From: Paenibacillus sp. S150
GTDB taxonomy: Bacteria > Bacillota > Bacilli > Paenibacillales > Paenibacillaceae
DNA length: 64,000 nucleotides
Assembly (NCBI RefSeq): GCF_019352175.1
Contig: NZ_JACBYI010000026.1
Span: 1-64,000 of the forward strand
Reading direction: 5' to 3'
A model generated the notes under the pieces. That model worked only from the letters and a program-made list of their open reading frames with translations. It was not told the origin of the DNA and did no database searches. The first letter of the stretch is position 1, and every line of letters begins with the position of its first letter. A program made the position numbers and the translations under genes. Shown here piece after piece: positions 35,172 through 45,500 of the stretch.

Positions 35172-35197
35172 TTACCCTTTCGTACTGAAGACGAAAC
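35172..35197 (-). promoter_or_regulatory. Sigma-B-like promoter upstream of dps
   Basis: On the minus strand GTTTCG (35197-35192) and GGGTAA (35177-35172) are 14 bases apart, close to the general-stress consensus GTTTAA-N14-GGGTAT. Transcription would begin about 65 bases before the dps start. Paenibacillus may lack a classical sigma-B, so the factor is uncertain. Confidence 0.45.
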
Positions 35198-35335
35198 AAA
35201 AAATATCGCTGCCGCTGCAACGGTCTGAAAGCCTGCCGTCTTAGAAACCAAACCACATCTGTAGGATGAGCCAAGCCCGCCCGCCTTATGCCTGTTCCGG
35301 ATAAATCGGCTCCTGCCCCCGGCAGCGGCTGCAGC

Positions 35336-35357
35336 AAAAAGAGGCCCGCAGGCCCCT
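35336..35357 (-). terminator. Intrinsic terminator of yunC
   Basis: On the minus strand AGGGGCC pairs with GGCCTCT (one G-T pair) around a short GC loop, then TTTTT follows. It lies 35 bases past the yunC stop. Confidence 0.75.
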
Positions 35358-35391
35358 AATGTTCCATATGCGCAACCGGCAAACCCGGTCT

Positions 35392-35694
35392 TTACAGCAT
35401 GAGAAGCAGGGCTTCCGCGCCGGTCATTCCCGGAACAACCCCCAGCCTCCCGGCTTCTATAGTAACGGACTCCAGAGGAGCAGCCAGAAGCTGCGGCAAT
35501 GTCCGCACCCCGACTGCCCGGGCCGCTATAATCCCCCGGTCGCTAAGCGTCTCGTTAAGCAGCCCCACATCAAGCGCTCCGCACATGATATAGCCTTTGC
35601 TCGTACTGATGGACAGCAGCGTTGTTTTGGGAAGCTTCACTTCGACGCCAACCAGTATATGCTCACCCACGGCAATTGGCTCCATTGTAACCAT
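35392..35694 (-). CDS. yunC: YunC family protein (DUF1805)
   Basis: A 100-residue protein of the DUF1805 family, typified by B. subtilis YunC with about the same length. The conserved core KLPKTTLLSISTSKGYIMCGALD followed by an alternating hydrophobic region and GVVPGMTG near the end is present. Function is unknown. I chose the ATG at 35694 (MVTMEPIAVG), seven bases after AAAGGAGGT; the GTG at 35703 overlaps the ribosome site. Confidence 0.85.
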   Translation of the reverse strand: MVTMEPIAVGEHILVGVEVKLPKTTLLSISTSKGYIMCGALDVGLLNETLSDRGIIAARAVGVRTLPQLLAAPLESVTIEAGRLGVVPGMTGAEALLLML

Positions 35695-35917
35695 TTGCAG
35701 CACCTCCTTTTTCTTGATCCTCCGTCACACGATTTATGTGTATGCTCTGTTTAGAGGCAGTGTGTGGACGATGGACCTATACTCCCTATAAAATACAGGG
35801 TCAATAGTCCTCATTTTATAGTTACGAGGTATATGCTTATCTTTTAATTAATGGTATAGTTTATATACTTTAAAAATTGTGTTTTCAATTGTGTCTACTG
35901 ACAAAGCTGGGGGATTT

Positions 35918-36451
35918 ATGGACAAGAAACTTCAACACACGGACGGCAATTATTTATTCAATGTCGATATCCTGATCAACGCCCGTACTAACCCGCTTGC
36001 ACTGCAATACTTACTTGAAATGTTGAACAGCAATGACAAAATTACGGATTTCAACATTAACTCGGGTCTTGAATTCGGAAGAACGATTGATAATCTTCTG
36101 CGGTCTGCCAAGCTTGCTCTGAAGCAGGAGCCCGCAGCAGCCTTTCAAGTCCCTCTTAAATTGCCAGTGAAGCAAACAACGGGCAAGCAAGCCGGAGAGC
36201 CTGCACCTGCACCGAGGAATCTCCCTGCGGACGCGCCTGCGGAAACGCCTGCGGATGCATACGGAAAAATCAGACTATACATTCAGAATAACCAACTGGT
36301 GCGGCTCCGCGCCAACCGGCATGGCAAGCAGGTCTCAATGCCCTGCCGTATCCTGAATTTCGATGAAGCCGCCAATTCACTCAGCGTGTATCATGTGGAT
36401 GAGAAGCAAGTGTACACCTTCAAGCTCAACGAAATCGACGAATTTTCGTAA
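35918..36451 (+). CDS. Hypothetical two-domain protein with a Pro/Ala linker
   Basis: A 177-residue cytoplasmic protein. Residues 1-75 form a first domain (YLFNVDILINARTNPLALQY). A Pro/Ala/Glu-rich linker spans about 90-120. A beta-rich C-terminal domain covers residues about 120-177 (IRLYIQNNQLVRLRANRHG ... YTFKLNEIDEF), perhaps SH3-like or a small nucleic-acid-binding fold. No known motif was recognised. The ATG at 35918 follows GGGGGA closely; a TTG upstream is weaker. A perfect terminator follows, so the gene is monocistronic. Confidence 0.7.
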   Translation: MDKKLQHTDGNYLFNVDILINARTNPLALQYLLEMLNSNDKITDFNINSGLEFGRTIDNLLRSAKLALKQEPAAAFQVPLKLPVKQTTGKQAGEPAPAPRNLPADAPAETPADAYGKIRLYIQNNQLVRLRANRHGKQVSMPCRILNFDEAANSLSVYHVDEKQVYTFKLNEIDEFS

Positions 36452-36454
36452 CAG

Positions 36455-36496
36455 ATAAGCCCCCGCCCGGAAGCAGGCTTCCGGGCGGGGGCTTAT
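36455..36496. terminator. Bidirectional terminator, 20-bp perfect stem
   Basis: ATAAGCCCCCGCCCGGAAGC pairs with its perfect complement around AG. It sits between the gene ending at 36451 and ywdK on the opposite strand, and can serve both. The plus side continues TTATTGTATC. Confidence 0.9.
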
Positions 36497-36529
36497 TGTA
36501 TCTTCAGGCTATGATTGGAAGTAAGCCAT

Positions 36530-36907
36530 TCAATCCTTACGGGAAAAAGCTTCCCGGGCCAGGCAGAGCCACCCGGCAATGAAACAAACGCCTCCAATGG
36601 GAGTAACCGCTCCGAGCAGCTTAATGCCGGTTACACTTAAAGCATACAAGCTGCCGGAGAAGAAAATAATTCCCAGCAGAAGCAGCCGTCCTGCCCAGCG
36701 CAGGCGCGGGCTCTCCCCCCACTGCCCCGCAGCCAGGCCGATGAGGATCAGCCCGAGTGCATGAATCATGTGATAATGTACACCGGTCTCATAGACTGTA
36801 AGGTAATCCCCGCTGATGACCGGCTTGAGCAGATGCGCTCCGAACGCGCCTACGCCGACAGACAGCATGGCCAGCAAGGCTCCCCAGGCCATAAATCTTC
36901 GTTGCAT
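36530..36907 (-). CDS. ywdK: DUF423 membrane protein YwdK
   Basis: A 125-residue DUF423 protein with four hydrophobic helices (about 6-28, 42-62, 70-90, 98-117). The family signature GAFGAHLLK near residue 21 and the YETGVHYHMIHALGL segment are intact. It resembles B. subtilis YwdK. The function is unknown. The ATG at 36907 has AAGGAG eight bases upstream. Confidence 0.88.
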   Translation of the reverse strand: MQRRFMAWGALLAMLSVGVGAFGAHLLKPVISGDYLTVYETGVHYHMIHALGLILIGLAAGQWGESPRLRWAGRLLLLGIIFFSGSLYALSVTGIKLLGAVTPIGGVCFIAGWLCLAREAFSRKD

Positions 36908-37079
36908 GGATACACGCTCCTTAATATTGGACTTCTCCTATCTTACCGTAACCGGACCGTTTATTTCCAGCAGCGGCAGCTTTGAAGCTTTTTACATGCA
37001 AAACTTGCTTTTGCCGCTGACTTGTGAAAAAGTGGATATTATCAATCTTTATTCATTTCAATCACAAGGAGTGCCGCCC

Positions 37080-37538
37080 ATGGACGATTATTCTCCGCCC
37101 CAAAAGGACCCTTCCTCCTCCCACTCGCACGGTTCTTCCCCGGATTGGGGAATGCCGCCCGGGCAGCAGACCCTGTATGGGGACAGCAAACGGGATCTCA
37201 AGCATTCCGGACCCGGAATTGCCTCGTTCGTTATCGCGATGATTACCGTAGCAGGCTATATTATCGCCTTTGTATTTGTAGGTGTCCGCTCCTCCTCCGT
37301 CGTAAGCGGAAGCGACTCGTTCATTGCGGATTATGCGGAGGCTATTTTCTACCTTGGAATGTCTGTACTCATTCTGGCGGCGGTTAATGTGATCGGTGCG
37401 GTCACCGGCATCATCGGACTCACCCTCCGCAGGCGCCGCAAGGTTTTTGCAATCATCGGCACAATCATTAATGGAGTCATCCTGCTGCTGTTTATGCTCC
37501 TGATTGCCACCGTACTCGTTAATGCCGGCTCCGCTTAA
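37080..37538 (+). CDS. Membrane protein with a hydrophilic N-terminal tail
   Basis: A 152-residue protein. Residues 1-45 are polar, rich in Ser, Pro, His and Gly, presumably cytoplasmic. Three hydrophobic segments follow (about 46-66, 86-110, 122-146), with RRRRK between the last two facing the cytoplasm. It resembles small DUF4190/DUF4064-type proteins of Firmicutes, but I cannot assign it firmly. The ATG at 37080 follows CAAGGAG; the frame open further upstream to 36816 lacks any start context. Confidence 0.7.
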   Translation: MDDYSPPQKDPSSSHSHGSSPDWGMPPGQQTLYGDSKRDLKHSGPGIASFVIAMITVAGYIIAFVFVGVRSSSVVSGSDSFIADYAEAIFYLGMSVLILAAVNVIGAVTGIIGLTLRRRRKVFAIIGTIINGVILLLFMLLIATVLVNAGSA

Positions 37539-37558
37539 GGCTCCGGGCTACTCTGCGC

Positions 37559-37610
37559 TGCACACAAAAGGACCGCTCCGGCATTCCCGGAAGCGGTCCT
37601 TTTGTGTGCA
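37559..37610. terminator. Bidirectional terminator between convergent genes
   Basis: TGCACACAAAAGGACCGCT pairs with AGCGGTCCTTTTGTGTGCA around CCGGCATTCCCGGA. The stem of 19 bp and its own T and A runs serve both strands. Confidence 0.9.
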
Positions 37611-37656
37611 CATTTGCAGGCAGACAGCTCTGGATGCACCTCAGCTTGGAACCCGG

Positions 37657-38565
37657 CTAATCGCTGACTATGCTGTCCAGCGAAGCGTAGACATGAGGCC
37701 CGAAGCCCTCGGAAGCTTCACGCTGCGGAATGTTCAGCTTAATCAAATAGCCCTGCCCGTCAACCTCCTTCACAACATACTGGCGGGTCAGGCCCGTTTT
37801 CATTGCAGTAAGGTAAAGCCGGACGCCGGTCATCCGCCGGTCACGGTCTTTCTGATCAAGTTCGGTTACTTGGCCTGTAGAGGAGAGTTCCTCTTCCCCC
37901 TCAAGTTTAAGGGCATCCAGATTGAAGCCGGAAGGCAGCTTGGTGATCTCTGCGTAATATTCGGGATCTACCTTCATGGCTAATTTATCCGTCTTCGCAT
38001 CAAAGGTGAAAATATCAAAAACATAAAGTGAGTATCCGTTTCCGGCGGCAAGGGCCGCTGTCTTCTCTTCCTCCATTCCCTCCAGTGTCAGAGTGATCCG
38101 CCTGGTTTGGGGAAGAGCCTCAGCAGAAGGCGCTGCGCTGCCGCTGCCTGCGGACCTCTCCAGCTTGGACAGCACCCGCTGGACAACGGAGCTGTCACCT
38201 TCCACACTGCGCTCGACATATTCGAAGACTACCGGATCATCCATACTCAGGGCATCGGGAGCCTTCTCCAGCCCCGCGCCGAGCTCAAATGCGGTGGCCC
38301 CTTCTTCTGTCTTGATCTCTACGGAGTGATTATCAATCTGCCCGACATAGATACCCGTACCCTGAATCGCTTGCGTTTCCTGTCCGGGGAAAGGACTGGA
38401 CTCAGCGGAAGGTCCGGGGGACGGTTGAGCCGTATTCTCTGCCGGAGAGGCTGATGGCGACGGCTCTCCCGGCGCCTCGGCCGGGGTATTGCTGCTGCAA
38501 GCGGTTATAGCCAGCATCAGAACAGCTATTGCCGCAAGAACAGGTAATTTGCGTTGGGATTTCAT
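37657..38565 (-). CDS. Predicted lipoprotein of unknown function
   Basis: A 302-residue secreted lipoprotein. The signal peptide ends in the lipobox LAITAC (Cys 23), followed by a Ser/Pro/Glu linker to about residue 60. The body has a beta-rich region (GTGIYVGQIDNHSVEIKTEEG) and a C-terminal region with charged helices; no catalytic motif is visible. Another low-complexity stretch of Ser/Ala lies near 140. It should be anchored on the outer face of the membrane. It is alone on its strand between two terminators. Confidence 0.8.
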   Translation of the reverse strand: MKSQRKLPVLAAIAVLMLAITACSSNTPAEAPGEPSPSASPAENTAQPSPGPSAESSPFPGQETQAIQGTGIYVGQIDNHSVEIKTEEGATAFELGAGLEKAPDALSMDDPVVFEYVERSVEGDSSVVQRVLSKLERSAGSGSAAPSAEALPQTRRITLTLEGMEEEKTAALAAGNGYSLYVFDIFTFDAKTDKLAMKVDPEYYAEITKLPSGFNLDALKLEGEEELSSTGQVTELDQKDRDRRMTGVRLYLTAMKTGLTRQYVVKEVDGQGYLIKLNIPQREASEGFGPHVYASLDSIVSD

Positions 38566-38785
38566 GTTGACTGCCTCCTCTTTGATTAGGCGGGAATGTT
38601 ATAATCTGGTCTGGGCTTACCCTTATAAACGTTTAACCCTGCTCCAGGGTTGCATAAACCTGCCGCTTTAAGTTCACAAGACCGTTTATTCTGTGGATAG
38701 GCATACGCCGGAAGCAGCGGGCTGTGAAATTAATACAATGGTGATGAGCCTTACTTAAGAGTGATCCCCTGAAGGAGTGATTTCC

Positions 38786-39415
38786 TTGAAAATCGATATC
38801 GGCTGCGTTTCCGGCAAAGAATCCGGTTATCTGGGAATCGGCCGCGAAGTATGCCCCGGAGTGGATATCGTATGCGATATTAATGAAGGAATCCCGCTGC
38901 CGGACAATGCTGCCGAATTTGTTATGGCCAGCCGCATCCTGCCGTACGTGAACAATTTATTTGCGGTGATGGCGGAAATTTACCGGATCAGCACTCATAA
39001 AGCCGTTGTCTGCATCCTCGCGCCTTATGCCCACAGTTTTCCCCATATTTCCAATCCTCTGTTCAAGCAAAAATTTGACGAGTATACTCCCCGTTATTTA
39101 ACAGGGAGTTTTTTCCAGCCTTCCGCCGGAGCCGTTTCTCCGGAGATCCCGGATTATCCGGTGCCTGTGCCGCCCTTTGATTACAGGCTGATGAGAATGG
39201 AGCTGTTCTACCAATATCCTTTTAACGACACGTTTTATGAAGCCGTGGAATTGGAAATCCTGAAGACGCTCCAGTCCAATGTCGTTCATGAAATTATGTA
39301 CCATTTTGCAGTGATTAAGAAACCAACAACAGCAGCAGAGCTTGAAGCCATGAGCCGCAAGGCATACCCCGAACCGCGCGCCCTCCTTGCAAGGAGACGG
39401 CCGAACATGGAATAG
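38786..39415 (+). CDS. Methyltransferase-like protein of unknown function
   Basis: A 209-residue protein. Residues 1-70 resemble a class I SAM-dependent methyltransferase (KIDIGCVSGKESGYLGIG, then VDIVCDINEGIPLPDNAAEF), with the glycine loop and acidic second strand in place. The loop GCVSGK is less glycine-rich than usual, so SAM binding is not certain. A C-terminal region of 100 residues is specific. I chose TTG at 38786 with AAGGAG eight bases upstream; a GTG at 38777 overlaps that site. Distantly related proteins are annotated as methyltransferase domain proteins. Confidence 0.65.
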   Translation: MKIDIGCVSGKESGYLGIGREVCPGVDIVCDINEGIPLPDNAAEFVMASRILPYVNNLFAVMAEIYRISTHKAVVCILAPYAHSFPHISNPLFKQKFDEYTPRYLTGSFFQPSAGAVSPEIPDYPVPVPPFDYRLMRMELFYQYPFNDTFYEAVELEILKTLQSNVVHEIMYHFAVIKKPTTAAELEAMSRKAYPEPRALLARRRPNME

Positions 39416-39501
39416 ACAATATTATATTTAGTCATATGCCAAATGGACAAACAAGTATTCCCAATTTATGTCATATACTATTACCACACAAGTCATTGCA
39501 T

Positions 39502-39537
39502 ACCGTTCTCTTACAGGAGACGGTCTGCTTTTTTTAT
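39502..39537 (+). terminator. Intrinsic terminator before the DUF11 gene
   Basis: ACCGTTCTC at 39502-39510 pairs, with one bulge, with GAGACGGT at 39517-39524, followed by CTGCTTTTTTTATT. It ends transcription from the methyltransferase-like gene, or serves as a leader switch for the DUF11 gene 40 bases downstream. Confidence 0.65.
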
Positions 39538-39577
39538 TGTCCTCTTAGCACAGTATGTTTACAAGGAGGTGAAAATC

Positions 39578-42500
39578 ATTCCTCTAGTCGTTCGGGCCAC
39601 AATAAACGCTACAGGCGCCATTACTTTCACGGGCAACACACTGGGGCTAAGCCGCTCGGATACAACCGGCGCTCCGGGCACCCAGGACAGTATCGGGGCG
39701 TTCACCACGGTGAATACTGCATCCACCTTCGGGACATATCCCGCCGGAACTACAAGCCTTTATACAAGCAACAGCTCTGCCGCCATCCTGACGATACCGT
39801 CAGGAAGCACAGTTCTGTACGCTGAGCTAATCTGGGCAGGTACCTATATTAACGGTTCCGTCAATCTGAGCACAGCGATCAACAATCCGGTCTCCTTTAC
39901 CACCCCTGCGGGATCTGTCTTCAGTGTGTCACCTGACACAGAAACCAGCAATTCCGTCAATTTGGGCGGGGGCGCCTTCGCCTATGTCCGTTCCGCCAAT
40001 GTGACCAGCATTATTCAAGCAGCCGGGGCCGGGACTTATATCACTGGCGGTGTCGTCGGCACAATCGTCATTACCGGAGATGCCACAGCCAATCATGCGG
40101 GCTGGACATTGGGCGTAATTTACCAGAATCCGTCTCTGCCCTTCCGTAATATGTCGCTGCGGGCAGGCGCCGTGCTCGTGCAGGCCAGCTCCGCCCCTGT
40201 GACCACAACCATTACAGGGTTTGCTACTCCAGTGTCCGGGGTACTCGGCGGCAGAATCCTGTTCAGCGCACAGGAGGGCGATGCCAACCGTTCAGGAGAT
40301 CAGGCGCTGTTCGGTCCCACCTCATCTGCACAAGCGGCATTGTCGGGTCCCAATAACTTTGCCACCAACTTTTTCGCTTCACAGATCAATAACGACGCCG
40401 GAGCGCTCAATACCAACGGAACCTTCGGAACCCGAAATCAAACGAACGGCAGTCCGGGGACCAATATCAGTGCCGGCCGTCAAGGCTGGGATATCACTAA
40501 TGTCGATGTCTCGGCCAGACTGGTCAACAATCAGTCTTCTGCCATATTGACACTGACTACCTCGGGTGATGCCTATGTTGTCAACGGAAATGCGCTGCAG
40601 ATTGATATCAATGCCCCCAAAATTTCCTTAACCAAAGGCTCAAATGTGGCGGGGACGATTGTCGGGGATACCGTGACTTATACTGTAACGGTCAGCAATA
40701 CCGGCACTGCCAATGCGACCGGAGCCGTATTGTCGGATGCCCTGCCGGCAGGCTTAACTTTTGTGGCGGGCAGTGTTGCGGTGGCCGGTGTATCCAGGCC
40801 TTCGTACGATATAACAGCGGGCATTCCCTTGGGAACTCTTAATTTCAACAGCTCTGTGACGGTTACATATCAAGCCAGGGTCACTTCATTGCCCGCTTCG
40901 CAGATCGTTGCCAATACGGCCAATCTTGCATTTACGTTCCAGAGCGTAGCCGGCGGATCGACAATATCCGGAGTTGTTCCTTCGAATACAGCCTCTCTGC
41001 CGGTCTACTCGCCTGTCCTTGGAATTGTCAAAAGCGCGGACACGACAAATTCAACCGTCGGTGATCAAATTACCTACACACTGCAGATTTCCAATACGGG
41101 CAACATTGGGGCCGCCACCACAATTACCGATAATATTCCCGCCGGCAGCTCCTATGTGCCCGGCAGCTTTACCGTGAACGGAACTCCAATAGCCGGCAAT
41201 CCCGCTAATGGCATAGCCATAGGCACTATTGCCGCCGGAGGAAGCTCAACAGTCCAGTTCCGGGTTGCGGTGAACGGTCTTCCTTCACCGCCGCAGCTCG
41301 TAGACCAGGCGACTGCAGCTTATACCTTCCTGGTTCCGGACGGCCGCACAGTGCCCGGATCAGCCGCCTCGAATACGCTGACGATTCCTGTTTCATTGCC
41401 GAATGTTGCCGTAGTGAAAAGCGCAAGCTTCCCTGATGTTGCCGTAGGCGACATTCTGCTGTATACCTCGGTCATCAGCAATAACGGGGTTGCGGCGGTC
41501 ACCAACGTGGTATTGTCTGATCCAATTCCTGCTGGAAGCGCCTTCGTTTCCGGATCTGTCACAGTTGCCGGATCATCACGTCCAACTGCTGACCCCGGAA
41601 CAGGAATAAATATAGGCACTATAGCCGCCGGCGCCAGCGTCACCGTCACTTTCCAGGTGAATGTTACCTCTGTTCCTTCACCCGCACAGCTCTCCAACCG
41701 CTCATCCGCCTCCTACAGCTCGGGTACGTTCACTGCGATCACTCAGTCTAATACAACAGTCTCGCCCGTCTACCAGCCGGTCATCAGAATCAATAAAAAC
41801 GCGAATACGGCCAGCGCTACTGTGGGCGGCAATGTACTCTACACCTTGCAGGTGCAGAATTCGGGAAATCTGGCGGCTGCAGTAACCTTAAGCGACAACA
41901 TTCCGGCAGGATCGGCTTTTGTGTCCGGCAGTGTCACCGTAAATGGAGCCGCCCGTCCGTCGGATTCTCCGGCAGGGGGAATAACGCTGGGAGCCGTGGC
42001 CCCCGGAGCAACAGTCACCGTCACTTTCTTAACCTTAGTGCAGTCGCTGCCTTCTCCCGCTGTCCTGAATAATCAGGGGAGCGGCACTTACAGCTATCAG
42101 TTGCCGAGCGGACGCTCTCTCTCAGGAGCAAGCCTGTCCAATACAGTGAGTATTCCGGTATCGGCACCGGGCATTACTCTTCTCAAGAGTGTGAACCTTA
42201 CCAGCGCTGCAGTGGGGGAGTATATTACCTACACAGTAACGGTCTTCAATTCCAGCAGCGTTCCTGTAAATAACGTGGTCCTGTCCGATCCGGTTCCATC
42301 CGGCGGGGCATTTGTAGCAGGCAGCGTCACAGTGAACGGTACACCAGCCCCTTCCGCTAACCCAGGTGCCGGAATTACGCTGGGAAACATCGCAACGGGT
42401 GCAACGGTAACCGTGACCTTTCAGGTGAATGTGATCTTCCTGCCGAATCCGGCAGTGTTCGCGAACAGGGCCGGCGCTTCCTTCACCTCAGGTGCCTTCA

Positions 42501-45500
42501 GCGGCACCGCGCTGTCAAATACGGCGAGTACAGCTGTCTTCATTCCAATTATCGGACTTGTTAAAAGCGCGAACGCCGCTCAGGCCTCCGTCGGCAGCTC
42601 CTTGTCCTTCTCCATCCTGGTCAGCAATACCGGAAACATTGCTGCTACGCTTAATCTGACGGATGCTCTTCCGCCGCAAGCGGTGTTCGAAGCCAACAGT
42701 GTGAGCATTGGCGGCACGCCGCTGCCGGGCTTCAGCCCGGCGACAGGCATTCCTGTAGGGCCGCTCGCACCGGGCGACAGCGTTGCTGTCGCTTTCCTGG
42801 TTACCGTTACCGCGCTGCCTCCAGGCCAGCAGTTGCTTAATTCAGCGGCAGCCGCCTTCAGCTTCACCCTGCCCGATGGGCGGCTGCTGGGAGGAAATGC
42901 CGCATCGGGCACGCTCGCTGTTCCTGTCTCCGCACCCAATGTCAGTGTGGTGAAAAGCGTGAACGCCATTGATGCCGTTACCGGAGACATCCTTACGTTC
43001 ACGTCTGTGCTGACGAACAACAGCATTGCTGCCGTCAGCAATATCATTCTCAGCGATCCTCTGCCTGAGAATGCGGCCTTTATTCCCGGAACCGTAATTG
43101 TGGGCGGCGTCTCCCAGCCGCTATCAGTTCCGTCCGCCGGCATTCCAATCGGCAGCCTGAGCCCGGGGGCTTCAGTTGCCGTAACATTTGAGGTGAGGAT
43201 AACAATGCCGATTCCTTCACAGATTAACAACCAGTCAACCGTCAGTTTTACTTCCGGTGTCTTCTCAGGCTCTTCTTCTTCCAACATCACATCCACACCG
43301 GTCATTCAGCCGCAGATTTCTTTGGTCAAAAGCTCCAATGATCTTAACGCAACCGTAGGGGATTTAATCATTTACTCAATCCTTGTCAGCAATACCGGCA
43401 ATCTCGCCGCAAATGTAACCCTGACAGATACTATTCCGGCCGGAACCGTCTTCGATCCCAACAGTGTCATTGTCGGGGGATTTCCCCAGCCGGGAGCAGC
43501 ACCGGATACCGGCATCGCTGTCGGTACTGTCGCTCCTGGCACCAGTGTGATTGTCAGCTTCATCGTTATTATCGATTCGCTTCCTTCTCCGCAGCAGCTG
43601 GTCAATCAGGCTTCCGCAACCTTCGCCTATACACCGCCTGACGGGCGTCTGCTGACAGGTACGGCATTATCCAATACGGTGGCAGTGACGGTCTCCGCGC
43701 CTAATATCGCCGTAGTGAAAAGCACAACCTCCACTGCAGCAGCTCTCGGGGATACGATTGTCTTTTCCATCAATATCACCAATACGGGGATAGATCCCGT
43801 CAACAGTGTGCAGCTAAGCGACCCTCCACCTCCCGGAACAACCTTTATGCCCGGCAGTGTTTCGGTGAACGGTGTCTCCTTTCCGATAGCCAACCCTGCC
43901 AGCGGTGTATCCATCGGTACATTGGCATCCGGCGCATCCGCTACAGTATCCTACAGCGCAGCGGTCACATCTGTTCCGGCCAGCGCTTCAATCAACAATC
44001 AAGCTACCGTCACTTATACTTCCGGCGTTGCCTTTTCGGGTTCCACTTTCTCTAATCCGGTCAGCATCCCTTTTTTCCAGCCTAATATCTCTGCAGTCAA
44101 AAGTGCCAGTACTGCAAATGCCACAGTCGGCGACATCGTAACCTATACTCTGACTATTAGAAACACCGGCAATTACCCAGCGAATCTGACTGTAACCGAC
44201 AGCATTCCGGCCGGAACAACGTTCGAAACGAACAGTGTGCTGATTAACGGCCTTCCGCTTCCGCAGGCTGATCCGTCCACAGGAATTGCGGCGGGAACGA
44301 TTGCTCCGGGAGCAACCACAGCGGTCGCCTTTTCTGTAATCATTACCTCAATGCCCTCACCGCAGCTGCTTGTGAATCAGGGAACCGCAGCTTACAGCTT
44401 CACCTTGCCCGACGGAAGGACGCTTGGGGACACAGTGCTGTCCAATACGATTACGATTCCTGTCTCCAATCCCAATCTCGGCGTAGTCAAAACCACCACA
44501 ACAACCTCCACCACCATTGGAGATACCATCGCTTATTCGGTGACATTGACCAACAACGGGATTGCTGCTGTCAATAATGTTGTATTCACAGATGCGCTTC
44601 CTGCCGGTACTGCGTTTGTCCCGGGCAGTGTGCTGGTGAATGGTGTTGCGCGTCCTGCCGCGTCCCCGGCTACAGGTGTAAATATAGGCACCATTGCACC
44701 CGGCGCTTCTGTAACCGTGAATTTTAACGTAACGGTCACCCTGCTGCCGGCAACCGGACTGCTGAACAATCAGTCCTCGGTCAGCTTCACCTCCGGCACA
44801 CTCTCCAGCGTAGCCTTCTCCAACATTGTGACGACACCGGTCTATCAGCCGGTTATTAATGCAGCCAAAAGCTCGAGCTTCGTAAACGCAACGGTCGGGG
44901 ATACGATCATCTATACGGTCAATGTCAGCAATACGGGCAATTATCCGGCAACCGCCACTTTAACGGATACTATTCCCGCCGGCTCCACATTTGTCGCCAA
45001 CAGCGTACTGATCAACGGCATCCCTTCTCCGGGCTCCAATCCTGCCAACGGAGTTTCGCTGGGCCCGCTCGCCGCCGGCGCAAGCCTTACCGCTGTATTT
45101 TCCGTCGTAATCAATACCTTGCCAGCCAGCCAGCAGTTGACTAACCAGGCTGCAGTTTCCAATGCCTATACGCTTCCGGATGGCCGGGTCTTCAACCGGT
45201 CATCGGTCTCCAATATTAATCAGATCTGGGTTTCTTCGCCAAATGTACTAGTCGTCAAGACTGCTGCTGCAACCGATGCTGTCATAGGGGATACCGTCAA
45301 TTACAGCATCGCAGTTACCAACAGCGGCATCACTCCTATCAGTAATGTAGTTCTTAGCGATCCCGTTCCCGGGGGCGCTTCCTTTGTCAGCGGCAGCGTA
45401 GTCGTCGACGGAACTCCACTGCCCGGTGCCAATCCTGCCAACGGCATTTCTCTGGGAACTATCGCTCCGGGGTCAACGGTTCAAACAACCTTCGGCCTCC

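Noticed and set aside
39430..39480. Sporulation-type (sigma-E/K) -10 element CATATACTA before the DUF11 gene
   Set aside because: A match to the -10 is present, but the -35 spacing is poor and a terminator lies between it and the gene.
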